Below, in pieces: positions 13,201 through 24,700 of a DNA stretch of 64,000 nucleotides. A program made the translations under genes and the position numbers. The notes beneath the pieces are model-generated. The model saw only the letters and a program-made list of their open reading frames with translations, ran no database searches and had not been told where the DNA came from. How positions within the stretch are numbered: position 1 is the first letter of the stretch; the number at the start of each line of letters is the position of its first letter. The stretch is from Meandrina meandrites (taxonomy: Eukaryota > Cnidaria > Anthozoa > Scleractinia > Meandrinidae). The stretch is from contig OY855907.1 of the NCBI GenBank assembly GCA_963693305.1, positions 30,751,801 to 30,815,800 on the forward strand, in the 5' to 3' direction.

Positions 13201-14402
13201 ATTTTAAAACACGAAGGGCTAAATGTAAAAAAAAATGTAATGTTAATGTTCTTTATAGTGGTCATACATATAGCATATCTCTTCGAGATAGCTAGTTTAC
13301 AGACATACCACTGAAACAGAGGGAACAGTAAATGAACATAACATAGTTAAAAATCCCAACTGGCAGGAGGCAGACTAGTTGGCTATATACAAAGCTTGAC
13401 TGAGGATTTGAACTCAGGACGACCGAGAACAAATCCATCTAGTGGCAGGGTGGAGGCCTTAAACCCGGGACCTCTGGATTACAAGACAAGCGCCGTAAAC
13501 CACTCGGCCACCCTACTTATATTCCAAGCATTTCAAGGCTTTTGCTTGTTCTGATTAGTTCCAGGTCTGACGACAGCTAAAGGACTTGCGCTCGCTTTTC
13601 AAGCAAATGATCCTCACACAATCGACTTTACACTGGCCATTTTACATCTGCACGAGAACTATTTCCTCGACAACTTAAAGCGGAAATGGTGGGAGAGTAA
13701 TACTGGATGTCCTCAAGAACAAGAAACAAGTAAGATAGTAATGATAACATGCACACGTCGCTTACTGCAATATAACGTATTGCTCATACGATAGTAAGGT
13801 AAGTCTACCTTACCTAAATCATGAATAATCCGAGAAAGGAATATCGCACATATCCGAGACTCGGACAAGTAGATTGTCTGTTTATCTGCTATAACATTTC
13901 AAATTCTTGACTCTTTTCATTCAGGACAGGGTTTGTTTTTTATGCCTACTTTTTGTCGCGTGTCAGTGAAAAAAAGCAATAGCCTGCTCTTATGGCGACT
14001 ACGCCATAATCCTCATAAAAATGTCAAATGCCGAACCACTTAAACTCCCATACCATACTCTGGCTGGCAATGAAACATCACGTACCTAATCAAAGTTCGC
14101 ACTGGTTCACAACAAAGACAAAAAACAACAGTGTTGCCAAAGTGATAAAAGAGGCATTTTATCACATACATTTAAAGAACATCTTAGATTTTAGATATAC
14201 TAAGAATGAAATGATTTTTCTCTTTATCTATTCTTTAGCATTGTCTCGAAAGCGCATTGGTCTGATGAGTATGCTGGGAGTGTATGTTGTCCTGGGCGTT
14301 GGGATAGTTGTTGCATTCTTGACGCTGATTGCAGAGATCTTATGGAAAAGAAAAGACAAGCTAAAGTCTTTCACCATGACTAAAAGGTTTGTCACTGCCT
14401 AA
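3790..14402 (+). CDS. Ionotropic glutamate receptor 1 (AMPA/kainate-like, 14 exons)
   Basis: Ligand-gated cation channel subunit of the plasma membrane, expected to work as a tetramer. Exons: 3790-3877, 4312-4446, 4651-4890, 5797-6002, 6272-6328, 6909-7022, 7143-7274, 9499-9603, 10175-10294, 10846-11040, 11859-12219, 12480-12842, 13565-13729, 14239-14402. They join to 2,445 nt (814 aa) without a stop. Layout: signal peptide (1-~23), amino-terminal domain (~25-395), S1 (~400-510), TM1 (~519-541), pore loop (~558-578), M3 with TYTANLAAF (602-610), S2 (~613-765), TM4 (~770-797). Arg479 in the TITxxREK stretch matches the agonist carboxylate-binding Arg. Gln573 is at the Q/R site. Asp688 sits where AMPA/kainate receptors have Glu and NMDA receptors have Asp. 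The start is the first ATG after an acceptor at 3780 and leads a hydrophobic signal. The AAAAG/GTTTGT at 14387 could be a donor to another C-terminal exon. Exon phases match iGluR2 throughout. Confidence 0.9.
4186..4285 (+). repeat. (GTTCGTTG)n microsatellite in iGluR1 intron 1
   Basis: Imperfect GTTC/GTTG tetramer array ending ~25 bp before the exon 2 acceptor, where it feeds into the pyrimidine tract. Confidence 0.85.
5453..5471 (+). repeat. Poly-C run in iGluR1 intron 3
   Basis: About 18 consecutive C followed by an A run. It is a simple repeat and its length is prone to sequencing error. Confidence 0.8.
7358..7437 (+). repeat. Left terminal inverted repeat of the Pack-MULE-like element
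   Basis: 80 bp from CAACCTCGTT to GGTCACGTGCC. Identical by eye to the reverse complement of 9205-9284. The next base differs (C versus T), which fixes the inner boundary. Confidence 0.88.
7497..8735 (+). pseudogene. Captured fragment of a ZAD-like zinc-finger gene
   Basis: A coding-like stretch from ATG 7497 (alternatively 7587) reads a cysteine pair (CCRLCG) and ~45 residues later a second pair (CRPCERRLKNFKEF). This C-x2-C ... C-x2-C plan resembles a ZAD-type N-terminal zinc-binding domain. The frame breaks near 7742: the first frame stops at 7749-7751 while the second pair lies in another frame. Three further exon-like blocks keep splice sites: end of exon at ~8011, 8147-8212, 8378-8446 and 8590 onward. 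Introns are retained, so the capture happened at DNA level. Coding similarity fades near 8735, where an inverted RecQ piece begins. Family assignment is tentative. Confidence 0.5.
8735..8855 (-). pseudogene. RecQ-like helicase fragment (motif Ia region), inverted
   Basis: On the - strand this stretch reads VVSPLNALIKDQIRRLKEG and continues to AHPEAF, matching the motif Ia and following region of RecQ-family DEAD/H helicases. It lies head-to-head with the fragment at 8864-9065, which carries the preceding part of the same domain in the opposite orientation. The two pieces cannot form one transcript without re-inversion. Confidence 0.65.
8864..9065 (+). pseudogene. RecQ-like helicase fragment (Q motif and Walker A)
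   Basis: The + strand reads FKLKQVVCLEAI, then GRDVVAILPTGYGKSMIF, the RecQ helicase nucleotide-binding loop (PTGYGKS), then LLPSLF. The motif Ia that should follow is instead on the opposite strand at 8735-8855. No helicase motifs II-VI are present, so this is a captured and rearranged fragment. Confidence 0.7.
9205..9284 (-). repeat. Right terminal inverted repeat of the Pack-MULE-like element
   Basis: Reverse complement of 7358-7437. The flanking target duplication GCTCAGAAA occupies 9285-9293. Confidence 0.88.
9716..9802 (+). repeat. Three tandem ~29-bp units in iGluR1 intron 8
   Basis: A unit of about 29 bp (AAATATTATTC.CTGTTGTG plus TATACAT) is repeated three times with small changes. 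It is non-coding. Confidence 0.7.
9903..9929 (+). repeat. Poly-C run in iGluR1 intron 8
   Basis: About 27 consecutive C residues. Confidence 0.85.
10846..11040 (+). CDS. iGluR1 exon 10: S1 half of the ligand-binding domain
   Basis: Sixty-five codons, phase 0 on both sides. It begins TAPFVV and contains YEGYCIDLLNELA, the conserved S1 entry of iGluRs, then GTWNGMIGEL. The donor is GTCTGC. The corresponding exon in iGluR2 is 27789-27986. Confidence 0.88.
11440..11540 (-). mobile_element. Partial SINE (family 3) in iGluR1 intron 10
   Basis: The segment (CCCAGCTGGCGGTAGGCGGA and ATGACTGAA) matches the 3' body of the fuller copy at 13330-13515. The tRNA-like head is missing, as in a 5'-truncated insertion. 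Confidence 0.55.
11565..11735 (-). mobile_element. 5'-truncated SINE (family 2) in iGluR1 intron 10
   Basis: This is the antisense of the body of the full-length SINE at 34646-34935. Shared text includes GGATGGGATGCTAGTCCATC and CCGGTACCCATTTATACACC. The head with the A and B boxes is absent. Confidence 0.75.
11859..12219 (+). CDS. iGluR1 exon 11: end of S1, TM1 and pore loop
   Basis: 361 bp. It holds the agonist-binding stretch ADLTITERREKVVDFS, the TM1 helix starting VWFATLASL, and the pore loop ending LQQGADNSPRSLS. That ending is close to the AMPA-receptor pore text, with genomically encoded Gln at the Q/R site. No Arg or Asn is present at that position, so the channel is predicted to be Ca2+-permeable by analogy. 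It ends phase 1 at GTAGAT. Confidence 0.9.
12283..12425 (+). repeat. (CCTA)n microsatellite in iGluR1 intron 11
   Basis: About 35 near-perfect CCTA tetramers fill more than half of this 260-bp intron and end ~55 bp before the exon 12 acceptor. The matching intron of iGluR2 has no such array. Confidence 0.95.
12480..12842 (+). CDS. iGluR1 exon 12: M3 gate helix and most of S2
   Basis: 363 bp. It starts with RILAGCYWFC leading into TYTANLAAFFT, the iGluR gate signature (Thr instead of Ser at the first position). S2 follows with an SSSVYEAF stretch at the usual Gly-Ser-Thr phosphate-like site and INDGP, where Asp688 replaces the Glu of AMPA/kainate receptors. PPCDL supplies one of the late S2 cysteines. 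Confidence 0.9.
12910..13165 (+). mobile_element. tRNA-derived SINE (family 1) in iGluR1 intron 12
   Basis: The head has a tRNA-like A box (GCACAGTGGTGAGAGC) and B box (GGGATCGATTCCC) at the usual spacing. The body is GTTTTTCTCTGGG ... TTTCCTCCCTC ... AATTCGAGGGTCACAGG. The same order appears on the - strand at 35890-36310. It is not a tRNA gene: the acceptor and anticodon stems are not conserved. Confidence 0.75.
13330..13515 (-). mobile_element. tRNA-derived SINE (family 3) in iGluR1 intron 12
   Basis: On the - strand the head begins AGGGTGGCCGAGTGGTTTAC with B box GGTCCCGGGTTTAAGGCC, resembling a Leu/Ser-type tRNA with a long variable region. The body has GACTAGTTGGC and CCAACTGGCAGG shared with the partial copy at 11440-11540. 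The tRNA part is degenerate. Confidence 0.65.
13565..14402 (+). CDS. iGluR1 exons 13-14: end of S2 and TM4
   Basis: Exon 13 (13565-13729) ends the S2 lobe (FTLAILHLHEN, LKRKWWES). Exon 14 (14239-14402) encodes the linker and TM4 (starting LGVYVVLGVGIVVAF), then a short basic tail and TAA at 14400-14402. The donor of exon 13 is GTAAGA at 13730; the acceptor of exon 14 is TTCTTTAG. A GTTTGT after codon AAA-AG at 14387 also fits a donor, so the tail given here may be a read-through end. Confidence 0.82.
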
Positions 14403-17180
14403 CGGGTAACCTTCTAATGTATATAGGTGCTTCGAGAATAGCTGTCGTACAACAGCAACAACAACTTTGTTTTACCTCTTAATCATTTTTTGTAAAAGGA
14501 ATTAGTAATTAAATTAAAGTATAAATAGATAATTAGGGGTTTTGCTGCCTGAAATAACTAGGACGTTAAAAAGGACAGACAGCTAGTGTGACAGTTATGC
14601 TAATACAAGTTTAGGTCGGTAAACCCACAAACAACACAGAGCATATAGTATGCAAAGTATCAATAAAATAATATATAGATTTAGGCAGGCCTAAAAGCGG
14701 AGCTCCCATTTATTATTTTTTTCCCAATTTAATTACAGTGTTACCAAATAAGTAGCCACACTATTTCTAAGCTTATACAGTGGTCCATAAGGGTTCAAAA
14801 TAAATCAATTTTCAATCGCTCATGGTTAAACTTAATATCTTACTTGTAAAAACCTCTCATGGTTTTGTTGACGAAGGCGATGTCAATATATTTCGAGGTT
14901 AATCCTTCTAAATTTTTGCCTATGACAGATTCTAAAATTAAAATTGACGAGTGCACTTTATTGGATTCCTCACGTACGCACGTAGGCGCAACAACAAATC
15001 TTAGTAAAACTTTATACAACGTTTACTGTACACTATGTTAATAAACCTTTATGACTTATTCAATGTAAGAAGGACCTTGGTCTTGCTTTGATTTACTGCA
15101 AAACAGTTAGGGCATAAAAAAATAACTCAAGGCAAAAACAAAAATACAGCAAAACGAACTAAGTAAACTCGCTGCTAAACACAGTAAACAAAATGAACTC
15201 AAGCTACGGCAAACAAAACTCACGGCGGGAAACAAACTCTGCAAATTGATGGTGCCGGTTTTGTAAGTCATTTTAAAGCAGATTTTGTGTAAGAATTGTG
15301 GCAGTTTGTGATTTGGAAAGTGGTGCACGCTAACTTAGAATAAGCTTATAATGTTGTTTTGACTGTTTTGAACCGTGTTCTTTTCGTCGCAGTTTGGTTG
15401 CATGATTAACTAATTCTGTTTTACCGTACGCCTTGCTAAAAACCTTATAGAATTTTATGCAGAGAACTGATTCAATTTTCTTCATTTCTGGTAAGCAAAT
15501 ATGCGGAAGGTTAAGTCTGAACTTGCTCAGCCAAGCACAGGTAACTCGCAACGAAGTCGGCGAAATATTGGTTTTAATACGATTTCAACACACTCGCTGA
15601 TAAGAGAAACAAAACAAATGCAAGCGAGTATAAAAAAAGAGCGGTTGGATAATAGATCGCTTAAATATATATTGGTGTGCAGTATCGCTGAGTAGTTTTA
15701 CTCGGTTTTGTTTCGCAGGATTTTTCTGTACGTATACGTGTAGTTTGTAATTTATAAAGCGAAATCGTGATTTTGATCCGTGAAACTTAATAATTTGATA
15801 AGCTTATTGTTATCAATATCTAATCATGGTCAATCATGAACATCACAGTTAACTCCACTAAGTAAAGCACAAAACAATTAACCTAAACGAAATATTTAAT
15901 AAACAATGTCTGTATGAAATGTACAAACATGAACAGGTTTGTGAGCAGCATTAATTGAATTATTTCGGATCTTCCCGTTAAGAGGTTGTCCTAAATCATT
16001 TGGCATGAGTTTTCATGATGTAGATGAGTAAATAGAGCGAGAAATATTCACGAAGAACTATGTTTTCCAGCATGCTTTGATCTTTCTTCGCGTCTTTCAT
16101 TCAGGTTAAAAAGTGAACAACGTACCAACTATTTGCCGCCTTTTCATACAACCGCTTCGTTTAAGTTGAAATGAAATGTCCAGATCATGAGAAAACATGA
16201 GAAAAAAAACGCTGAAGTAATAAAGTGTTCTTACAAGTTTCTATGACATTTAAGTTAACTCTCAACAAACCAAAAAATGTTTTTGTGTTACTTTTTGTGT
16301 AAGAAGGACTCCAAATCAAGGACAAAGATAAACTAGTCCCAGGCCTAATCCGTGCGTACGGACGGACGGACGGACGCGGGCGACCACCAAATTTTCTTGG
16401 CTTGATGGATTTCCCATTTTCCGCTACTAAAATATTGAAAATAAATAAATAGGAGGAATATAAAACAAGAGGGGTAAGGCTTACTAGAAGCGACAGTGCC
16501 AAAAAGTATCATGGGTGTTGGTACAGCCTTCCTCAAAACAGTTGTATACTAGATAAAAATAAAAATATATTATCACCGAATCGCTAATTTACTAAAAAAA
16601 AAATCCAATTTGGTGATCACCGAGTTTGTTTTTGAGTGGGGGTGAGGTTGCGGAAATATCGCCGAGTCCAGAGCATTCGTATAAATCAATATATTAATTT
16701 ATTTATTAGTATAAATCTTTTTTTTTCTATTTGTAGGCCAAAGGTGACTTCTGTTCAAGTCCATCCAATTCAATGATTGATTGGTTCTTTGTTGGTTACC
16801 CCAGACATCCATGTTACAAGTGCAATGCCTTGAAATGGAGCTACACGTATCGTATTTTCTCGATGAAACGCCGGGGTGGGGTCTTTTTATTTAAACTTTG
16901 GACTCGAGGAACAAAGTTGGTTTTAACCAGGCATTTCTTCCATGAGTCCGGAGTTTAAGCCTGCTTTTCATAATTTTCAACATAATAAAAACCACAACTT
17001 TTGTCGTTATACATTCAGAGTTTCGCAGGTTAAAGTAAAATCATACGTAACTAAAACAAACAAAAAGGAAGGAAATATCAATTATTTAGGTTTCTTTCGT
17101 TGCAAAAACAAACAGCACACATCATTCATTTTTTGACATAATGATTTGCGCAGTAATTATATATGATTTCATTGGTTATG
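14403..17180. other. iGluR1 3' flank and intergenic sequence
   Basis: No gene was recognised. A polyadenylation-like AATAAA lies at 14662-14667, 260 bp after the iGluR1 stop. The short open frames here have no paralogue in the iGluR2 flank and no recognisable domain. Confidence 0.4.
14662..14667 (+). terminator. Possible iGluR1 polyadenylation signal
   Basis: Canonical AATAAA 260 bp downstream of the stop codon. It is the first such hexamer after iGluR1. If the C-terminal donor at 14387 is used, the real 3' end is farther away. Confidence 0.4.
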
Positions 17181-17345
17181 ACTTTGGTCTTTGAGTGCAC
17201 GGTGTTGTGGTCTGGTCTTTACCCATTGTACCGTTGTACTGCTGAAATGCTCGGAGACATTAGCTCTGTAAAAGCTCCTCTATAATCCGAGGATAAATAA
17301 AGTATTCACTTCACTTCACTTCACACTTCACACACTTCACACGGG
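17180..17345 (+). mobile_element. Probable retroelement 3' end with (CACTT)n tail
   Basis: A non-coding segment ends with AATCCGAGGATAAATAAAG followed by a CACTT/ACTTC short tandem tail. That is the usual look of a 5'-truncated non-LTR element 3' end. No coding part is present. Confidence 0.4.
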
Positions 17346-18282
17346 AATGTTAGAGAATAACACAAACCGAGTGCCTTAATAATTTTGCTGTATTGCCAAA
17401 ATAAAATTCTAAAATTGTTTAATTGAGGAAAATTTGTCATTATTTTTTATTTGAACTGCAGTATAAATTTATACGCACATTTGTAATTATCTCAGTCGTA
17501 ATAACGCAACTGCATAAATGCTAGTGTCTGTAGATATGACGTCACAATCACAAACTAGTGTCAATTAAGCATTATACCGTCAACCAGTGAGAATACATAT
17601 AGTAAGCAAACTGCTAAATACTAGCCATGGTATATTGCAATTCCTGAGTTTTGATTGGTTTACAGGCCATGGTACTGAGCTCATATTCCATGGACCACAA
17701 ATATGGCAGGTGAACGGGCCAGCGAGAACAGCAGGGGAGCTCAAATATTGCAGTTATTCGGGTTCTTTATTACAACAATTATTGCACTTGCGCTTGTTGG
17801 TTGTGACATGGTGGATAGCCAACTCTGCGCTTGGCGCCTCGTTGGCTATTTATCATCTCATATCCAACAAGCGCGAGTGGGTGTTATTTGAACCTTCCTC
17901 AAAACGTTTGGCATACTCAAATATAAACAAGATTAAATAAAAACGCGTAAGTATAACGCGAGAAATGTGGCCAAAAACACTTGCTACCTTTAAGAAATTG
18001 TGTGTAATTTAAGTTCGCGATCATCGTCATCAAAACAAATTGTAAATAAAAGATATAATATTACTCATAACAATTAAATTAATCAACTATTAATTTACAC
18101 TTGAAACTGTATTATGTTCTGAAATAAGTTATTGCTAAAAAAATCATATAAACGGAATTGTAATTACATATAAAATGAACATGCCATGTAATAAATAGAA
18201 CAGAAGACGTTATGAAGTATTATAGTCATTTTGTCTGTTTCTTCACACGTACGGTTGTCCATTAACATCGCAGTTATGATGT

Positions 18283-18430
18283 TATATATCAAACACTCGA
18301 GACAGTTTTCCATTGGGATATCCAAACACCAAGAAGAGAGTTGAAAATACGATGCGCAGCAGAGTATTTTTGACGAAATTCGAGGTGTTTGGATAGCTGA
18401 TGAAACACTGTCTCGAGTGTTTGATATATC
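18283..18430. mobile_element. MITE with inverted termini ATATATCAAACACTCGAGAC
   Basis: The left arm (ATATCAAACACTCGAGACAG plus a CCAAACACC stretch) is repeated in reverse complement at the right end, enclosing ~50 bp. About 148 bp in all. Confidence 0.75.
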
Positions 18431-18782
18431 TTCTCAGTCGAAACAAAAACTAAGGAGCAAATGGAGAAATAAAATCTTAAAAATATATGCTAATTAAGAC
18501 CGGGTATCCAAAATTTATTCTTCAATGCTACAGCGAGTGCAATCAACAAATAAATGAGAGTTCCCAGTTTTATTTGCTCAAAAGGCAAAGGTGAAGAATA
18601 TCTAAAATTCGGCCTTCTTTTTCATTAGCTCTTTTTGTAACCTGTCTGACGTCGTGTAATAATTCAGCAATTGCAAAATATAGTCATGGAACGAAATGGA
18701 TGCCAGCAATGGAAGGAAACTTAAGAAGCTAAGATTGCAAATTGCTGAAAATATTGGCAGTCCTTAAAGGGAATCTCCGATC

Positions 18783-19760
18783 TTATAGTTGACGTTGAAT
18801 TTCAAGTCTTGGGACACGTCACCAATTGAAAAAAGTCACTTACAATTTTGCAAACGTTACCTACAAGTTAATAACAAGGCATCTAATATTGCATGCCGGG
18901 CTGAATTGGGTCGATTCCCTTTAACCTTTGATATAAATAAACGAATTCTTAAGTACATAAGTTATCTTCAAAATAAAGATCAAAACTCCTTCGTCGTGCA
19001 ATCACTGATAATGTCAATAGATTTGCACGGTAATGGTAAAAATAGTTTCTATTCCAATCTTATAAATATGCTCAATTATTATGACATTTCCTTTAACTTT
19101 AATCATGACACTTTAGATGACACTAAGATAACATACTTTGTAGATCAAATGAAAAATAAATATATCGCCTATTGGAAACATTCCCTTTGTAATTCTCAAA
19201 AACTAGAATTTTATAATACTTTTAAAGACAGTTATACACCTTCGCCCTATTTAGATTTGACTAGAAAAAATCCTAATCGAAAAACACTTGTAAAACTTAG
19301 AATAAGTAATCACAAACTTCTGATTGAAACAGGAAGATATAACAACATCCCCAGAAGGGACAGACTATGCACTATTTGTGGACATAATGTTGAAGATGAA
19401 ACCCATTTTCTATTTCATTGCCCAAGACATTCATCACTTAGAGACAACTTTTTCAGCAAAATAGATCATGTAATTTCGAATCCCAAGCAGTTATCAATTT
19501 CAACCTTGATTGTGCAATTAATGAACTCCACTGACTATTATGTTAATATGCAATTAGTGCAGTTTATATCGTCCTGTTTTGAAATGAGAGACAAATTGTT
19601 ATCAAATTCTTGATCACTGATTATTTGATTAGTTTTGTTTAATGACTTTTTATTGTAATTATTGTTATTGTTATTATTATTGTTATGCTTTTGCAATACT
19701 GTAATGTTTTATGGTCATGCAAATAAAGCGCAAGTGTTGTTGTTGTTGTTGTTGTTGTTG
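18783..19760 (+). mobile_element. 5'-truncated non-LTR retrotransposon (CR1/L2-like LINE)
   Basis: The element holds a single open frame at 18789-19613 (274 aa) encoding the C-terminal part of a LINE ORF2 protein. Seen: SPIEKSHLQFCKRYL, then CRAELGRFPL, and near the end a CTICG ... HFLFHCP zinc-knuckle-like motif typical of LINE ORF2 tails. The 3' end is a GTTATT-rich segment finishing in (GTT)n at about 19734-19760, the short-repeat tail expected of L2/CR1 elements. Reverse transcriptase and endonuclease domains are absent because of 5' truncation. The frame is still open, so the insertion is fairly young. Confidence 0.75.
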
Positions 19761-19929
19761 AATTGTTTAAAACAAAAGGCTTAAATTCCAGATCTTACCA
19801 GATAAGTGAGAAATAGCGCGTAATAGTAACAAAAATTGTAATGATTGTCGCGATAAAGTTTCCCGCGGGTCGCCATGTTGGATTTTTTGACGTGTGGTGG
19901 TGCCGCTATTGTTAGGAAGCAAAAGTCTT

Positions 19930-20105
19930 GTGTGCTACAATTGGGCAACCATGACAAGTCATAAAATCAAAAATGGCGGTGCGCGGGAAATGTAAAAGTA
20001 TAATCTTTTGCATTTGTCATTGTTAAATGTTATTTCTCCTTCATTGTATAAAATTTGGAATATCGGCAATATTTCAAACAATTAAACGTCAACTTGACAT
20101 AAGAG
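19930..20105 (+). repeat. iGluR1 copy of the duplicated 3' flank
   Basis: This segment matches 30930-31095 downstream of iGluR2: GTCATAAAATC, ATAATCTTTT, TTAAATGTTATTTCTCC and ATTTCAAACAATT.AACGTC occur in the same order. It marks the former 3' flank of the duplicated unit, now separated from iGluR1 by inserted sequence including the LINE. Confidence 0.65.
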
Positions 20106-21700
20106 TGGAAATTCTTTTAAACTTAATCACAACAGTTCGATTTCTGGCAAAAAACGTTCGTTCGAAGAACGTTCACGCGACAGTATTCTGCAGAGATCTA
20201 ATTCTGTCTGTAAATGGAAGAGTTCAATTTTATTGCGATAAATTTTGTGAAACATTCCGAGACAAGCGTTGAAAGAATTAAATCCTAAACACAGACATAT
20301 CATTAACCACGAACCGGTAGTTACTAAGAAATAACTACCTGCTTACCTGTATGTTAAAATGACGTCATTTTGAAATAATATAACACAACCTTGAATTATT
20401 CATAGCACTTCGTGTTGAATATTTGGAGTTGTTAAATATCAGTGGGTGGTAGATTATTCCGTGAAAAGAGGTAAATTGTCATCCCAGCGCAGCTATGAAT
20501 TGACACTGGGAAGATCGATGCGATATCAGGTGCATTCAACTGTTTCTAACAGAAATCAGACGCAACATGTAAGTATGGATGAGTTGCTCTTTATAGAGTT
20601 TTTGAATGAGTTAAAGCACTTGGCATATTCTTTTAAATTAATGTAACTTCACCGATTCGACATGGAATTGATTCATTGTGACTCAAATGAAAAGCTCAGC
20701 TTTATCGAATGCTTAAAGTAACAGATTAAACAAAAAGTATGTGATAGATACATGTATCTTAAACAGGAAATATTAATAATATAGATATAAAGCGTTTATA
20801 CCGGCAATAAATGTGTTGGTGTTTTTTTTTCTTTCATCCGATCACAGCTTCGTATATACGTTCAAATATCGGGAGTTGTGCTAAATAGCTTTGTTCCGCT
20901 TAACAACATATTGTAGAATGTTTTTAATGCTATCAAAATTAGAATTATGATACTAAAAACCAAAATTTAAAATTATCTGAACTGCTGTATTGCATGATAC
21001 TCATTGTAAACAAACTCATCAGAGGGGTCAAGCAGAATTAAAATACCTAGTCCAGGTGAATAACAAGAATTATTGCATGCTATTCGTTGTTATATATTTA
21101 CCTTTAGTAACAGCAAAGTTTTAAATGACGAAGTAAGATGGTAAATTTGGAGTGGGTAAATAAACGGTCATTCCATGTTATTCAACAAAGTTTTAATTCT
21201 ATTTTATTTCCTAACACTAAAAATAAGCGACTTGAATTAATTTACATTTCTTTCAATGTATCAAAGCGATGTGGAAAAACATTTGAATGACAAGGAAATA
21301 GTTATTAAGGTCTCGATGGGGAAGCCGGAAAAATCAAATTGTCCACACTATGAGCCCCAAATTGAATTGAAACGTCATTAGAAAAAATTGGATCCAAGGT
21401 TATCACCATTGTTTCACAATCTTCATTGAACAATTTGACACTGATCCTGACACTTACTTATAATTACATTTTATTGGTTTGTAACACGTTACAGTAAGCA
21501 ACGTTCGCTAGTGGAATTAATTTTACTTTGGATTTAGAGCTGATTGTAAATCTTAAGCTTACTCTGGGTTTTGTACGTACGTACGAAAAGAAAAGTTCGA
21601 GTTTCGAAAAGAAAAAAATCATTACGCGGACACGAAAGGTAATTTTCCTTCCTTTCCAACAAAGAGGAAATAACTTCTCTTTTGTTTTTCTTTCTTCATA
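20106..21700. other. Intergenic region between the two iGluR genes
   Basis: AT-rich with no recognised gene. A pyrimidine tract ending TACAG near 21703 precedes the iGluR2 start region and reads as a 5' UTR splice acceptor. The promoter of iGluR2 is presumably within this stretch, but no confident motif was seen. Confidence 0.35.
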
Positions 21701-21754
21701 CAGAGCCCAAGACCAAGATTATGCAGTGATCCTGAAATAGTGCAAAGAAATACC

Positions 21755-24700
21755 ATGAACATCACGCTGATAATTTTTGTCTTATTGGTAGAGATGGCAT
21801 ACACGACAAAGCGAGAATTTACTTGTGGTAAGGCAGTGAGTGCGATACTTCTCATTCCTATTAATATTATTCTTGTCCCAAATTCAAAATTGTGACCGTT
21901 AAAAGTGGTACAGGATAGTTTATCACGAGTTTAAGCAACCGTACATTAAACATGCTTACTGGTTTTTTTTAATCTGTGATGGACTTACGCATTCCAGCGA
22001 AAATTTTTAATAAGAGCGTTATGTGTGCATTTTAAAAAATAAAAGCTCTTGTTTAGTTAAAGTTATCTTACATAGAAGGCAAAAATAACAGGGCCGTAAC
22101 CAGACTTCAGAAGAAGACGAGGCAAATTTCAAGCACCGAAGGCGCGAGCTGCTAGGCGGGGTCTGGGGCCATGCCCGCCCAGAACCATTTTGAAATCTAG
22201 AGGCTCAGAAATGCTCTTTTAAGCATTTTCCATGTTATTTTTTTCCAATTTTTTTTCTGGTCAGAGTCAAGGCGAGGTAAGTGCCTTCACTTGCTTCATG
22301 CAAGCTACGGCCCTGAATAACCGGGCTTATATGTTTGACAAAAAAAAAACCCACTAACTGCGGCTGAAATGTTCAGCTTATTTGATCTCTTACAGGTTTC
22401 ATCAATGGACATTCAGCAGAATATGATGCGATGAACTTATCTGCCCATAATACTCCCAGTTTGAAAAATGTTTCAGTTACCTTGAAAGAATTTAACATAT
22501 CGGAAAATACCGACCTCCTTAACCAAGGTAAGAAATTCACATTTTACATTCTCTAAGTTAAACAATAAACTTTTTTAACGTAATTAACCTAAGCCTTATT
22601 TTTGTGCCAAAAATGGTGATTTATTTGCATTGCTTCCTTTCTTCTTATTGCAGCTTTTGTTTTTAAATGAAAGTATACAATAGAAACACTCAGGGGTGTA
22701 TTTGTTAGTTCAATCTTTAGCTTTGCTACTTTCTCAAAACACTGCTTTTATGTAATCTTTATTTCAGCTTCGATTTTTCTCCAACAAAACGTCGTTGCAC
22801 TTATTGAGGGAAGCCAAACAGAGGCGTCTGCATGTGCACTCTCTGAAGTGACAGGCATTCCTCTTATCCGTCTCCATGGCAATAGTAGGCCTTTCGACCA
22901 ATGTGAAAAAGCGATTCAGATGTCAGCGGGATACAGAGACTACACGCATGCTACACTTGATATCCTGAACAAGTTTGGATGGAAAACTATTGCACTTGTA
23001 TTCGACGGTAAAAACAGTTATTGCTTTTTAAAATTCGCTAAATTTTTTATCACTTTTAAAATTTAACGATAACGCTGTTGTAAAAGTTATATATGGGCTA
23101 CGCTTTCTCCAAAAAATTATAATACTCGTATAAATACCTATGCTTGACTACTCTATAGCACTAAAATTAACCTCTGTTTTTTTTCTTGCTCGTTCTAGAG
23201 AGGTTTTTGCATAATGCTGTACATTTTCAAGCCATATCCCAAGGATCAAAGCACGACGTGAATTTGGTTTCGTTATCTGAGCTCAGAGATGAAAATGATG
23301 ATCCAACAGTGCTAGTATTGAAAGCAATGGAAGCAATAGGCAAACTTAAAGCTGAAGTAATCTTACTTTACACCAAAAAAGAAATCATTAAACTTTTTCT
23401 GCAACAGGTAATACTATGTTGTTTACGCAGTCGTTTGTTATCTCTGTTAACGACCGTATATTTCTAAAAACTTCGTCTGAAGGAAGAAATCGCACCCAAT
23501 TAATTATTTGATTAATAAGTTGATATCATTTTAACAGAAATCCTGCCAACACAAAAATCTCTACAAATGGATAGTCCATGAACAGGTATGATAATAAAAT
23601 GATCGAATAGGCCATTTTCGAGTTACCCTTTGCCTCTGTTTCAAAACGAGTCTTCGTGCGAAACGATTCATATGAAAATGTGTATCACCTGCACACCCAT
23701 GCAAATCAAAGTCAGTTTCGCACGAAGACTCATTCTGAAACTGGAGCAAAAGGCTACTCCGAAATAGCCTATTATAGAGCAAACCTAGTACACGCACAAT
23801 GACATATATTATTCTATACACCACACTACAATTGTCGCCAGGGTGAACACCTCCCATTGTAAGACAACTTAACAGATTTGAACAAGCACGTGCTGTCGGT
23901 TAATGTAATTTTTTAAGGCTGATGAAGAGACAAAAGTCTCGAAATGTCCGTAATTTTTTTCATATTTAGCGCATGAACAATACATTTGCTCACCTTTGTT
24001 TGTACCATACATTCCTGATTTGTACTTAGCAGATTTTCTTCACTGGACACATCCAATAGTTGTCAACGTCAATCTAAATCCCATACACTGACTGTAATTT
24101 TAGCAACATTTGTCTTTCAGTCAAGATGGCATACAAACCATGGACGGTCTTATTTACCTCTATTTTTGTCGTTTTGATTTTTTAAATCGTTTCTGTTCCT
24201 ACAGGTGCCATTGCACATTAACTGCCACCGGAGCAATATCGTGTTAGCGCTGGCAATTCGATACATCCCAGGCTCAACTCCTGATGAGCTAGGACAGGCT
24301 ATTAATGATACAAAGAACATTAACAAGGTTGGTCTGGTTTATCAATTGACAATATGCTGTGCTTTTGATCTATTTTAAAATGAAAACTAAAAAATGAAAA
24401 GCGAAAGCGTTATATTTCATACTAGAATTGAGTAACCTGTGGTTAAATTAAACTTGTAAAATTAGGTTCTGCTGATTAAATATCTAATTGGCAATTGAAA
24501 AAAAGTGTGGGGAAGATTTCAATAGCTGATGGTCAAAAAGTAGAATTGTTTCCCATGTTTTTAAAATATATGTTGTTGAAATATTTTGAACATCCTTAAG
24601 TAGCAATTTGAGCTTTACACTTCGGTGAAAATCGCACAGGGGATGAACTGTCTGCCTGAGTTTTGAAGTATCAAAATAATCAAAATGTTGTTGTTGTTGA

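Noticed and set aside
16345..16385. GGAC tetramer run with nearby open frames as a gene
   Set aside because: Short simple repeat; frames have no support on either strand.
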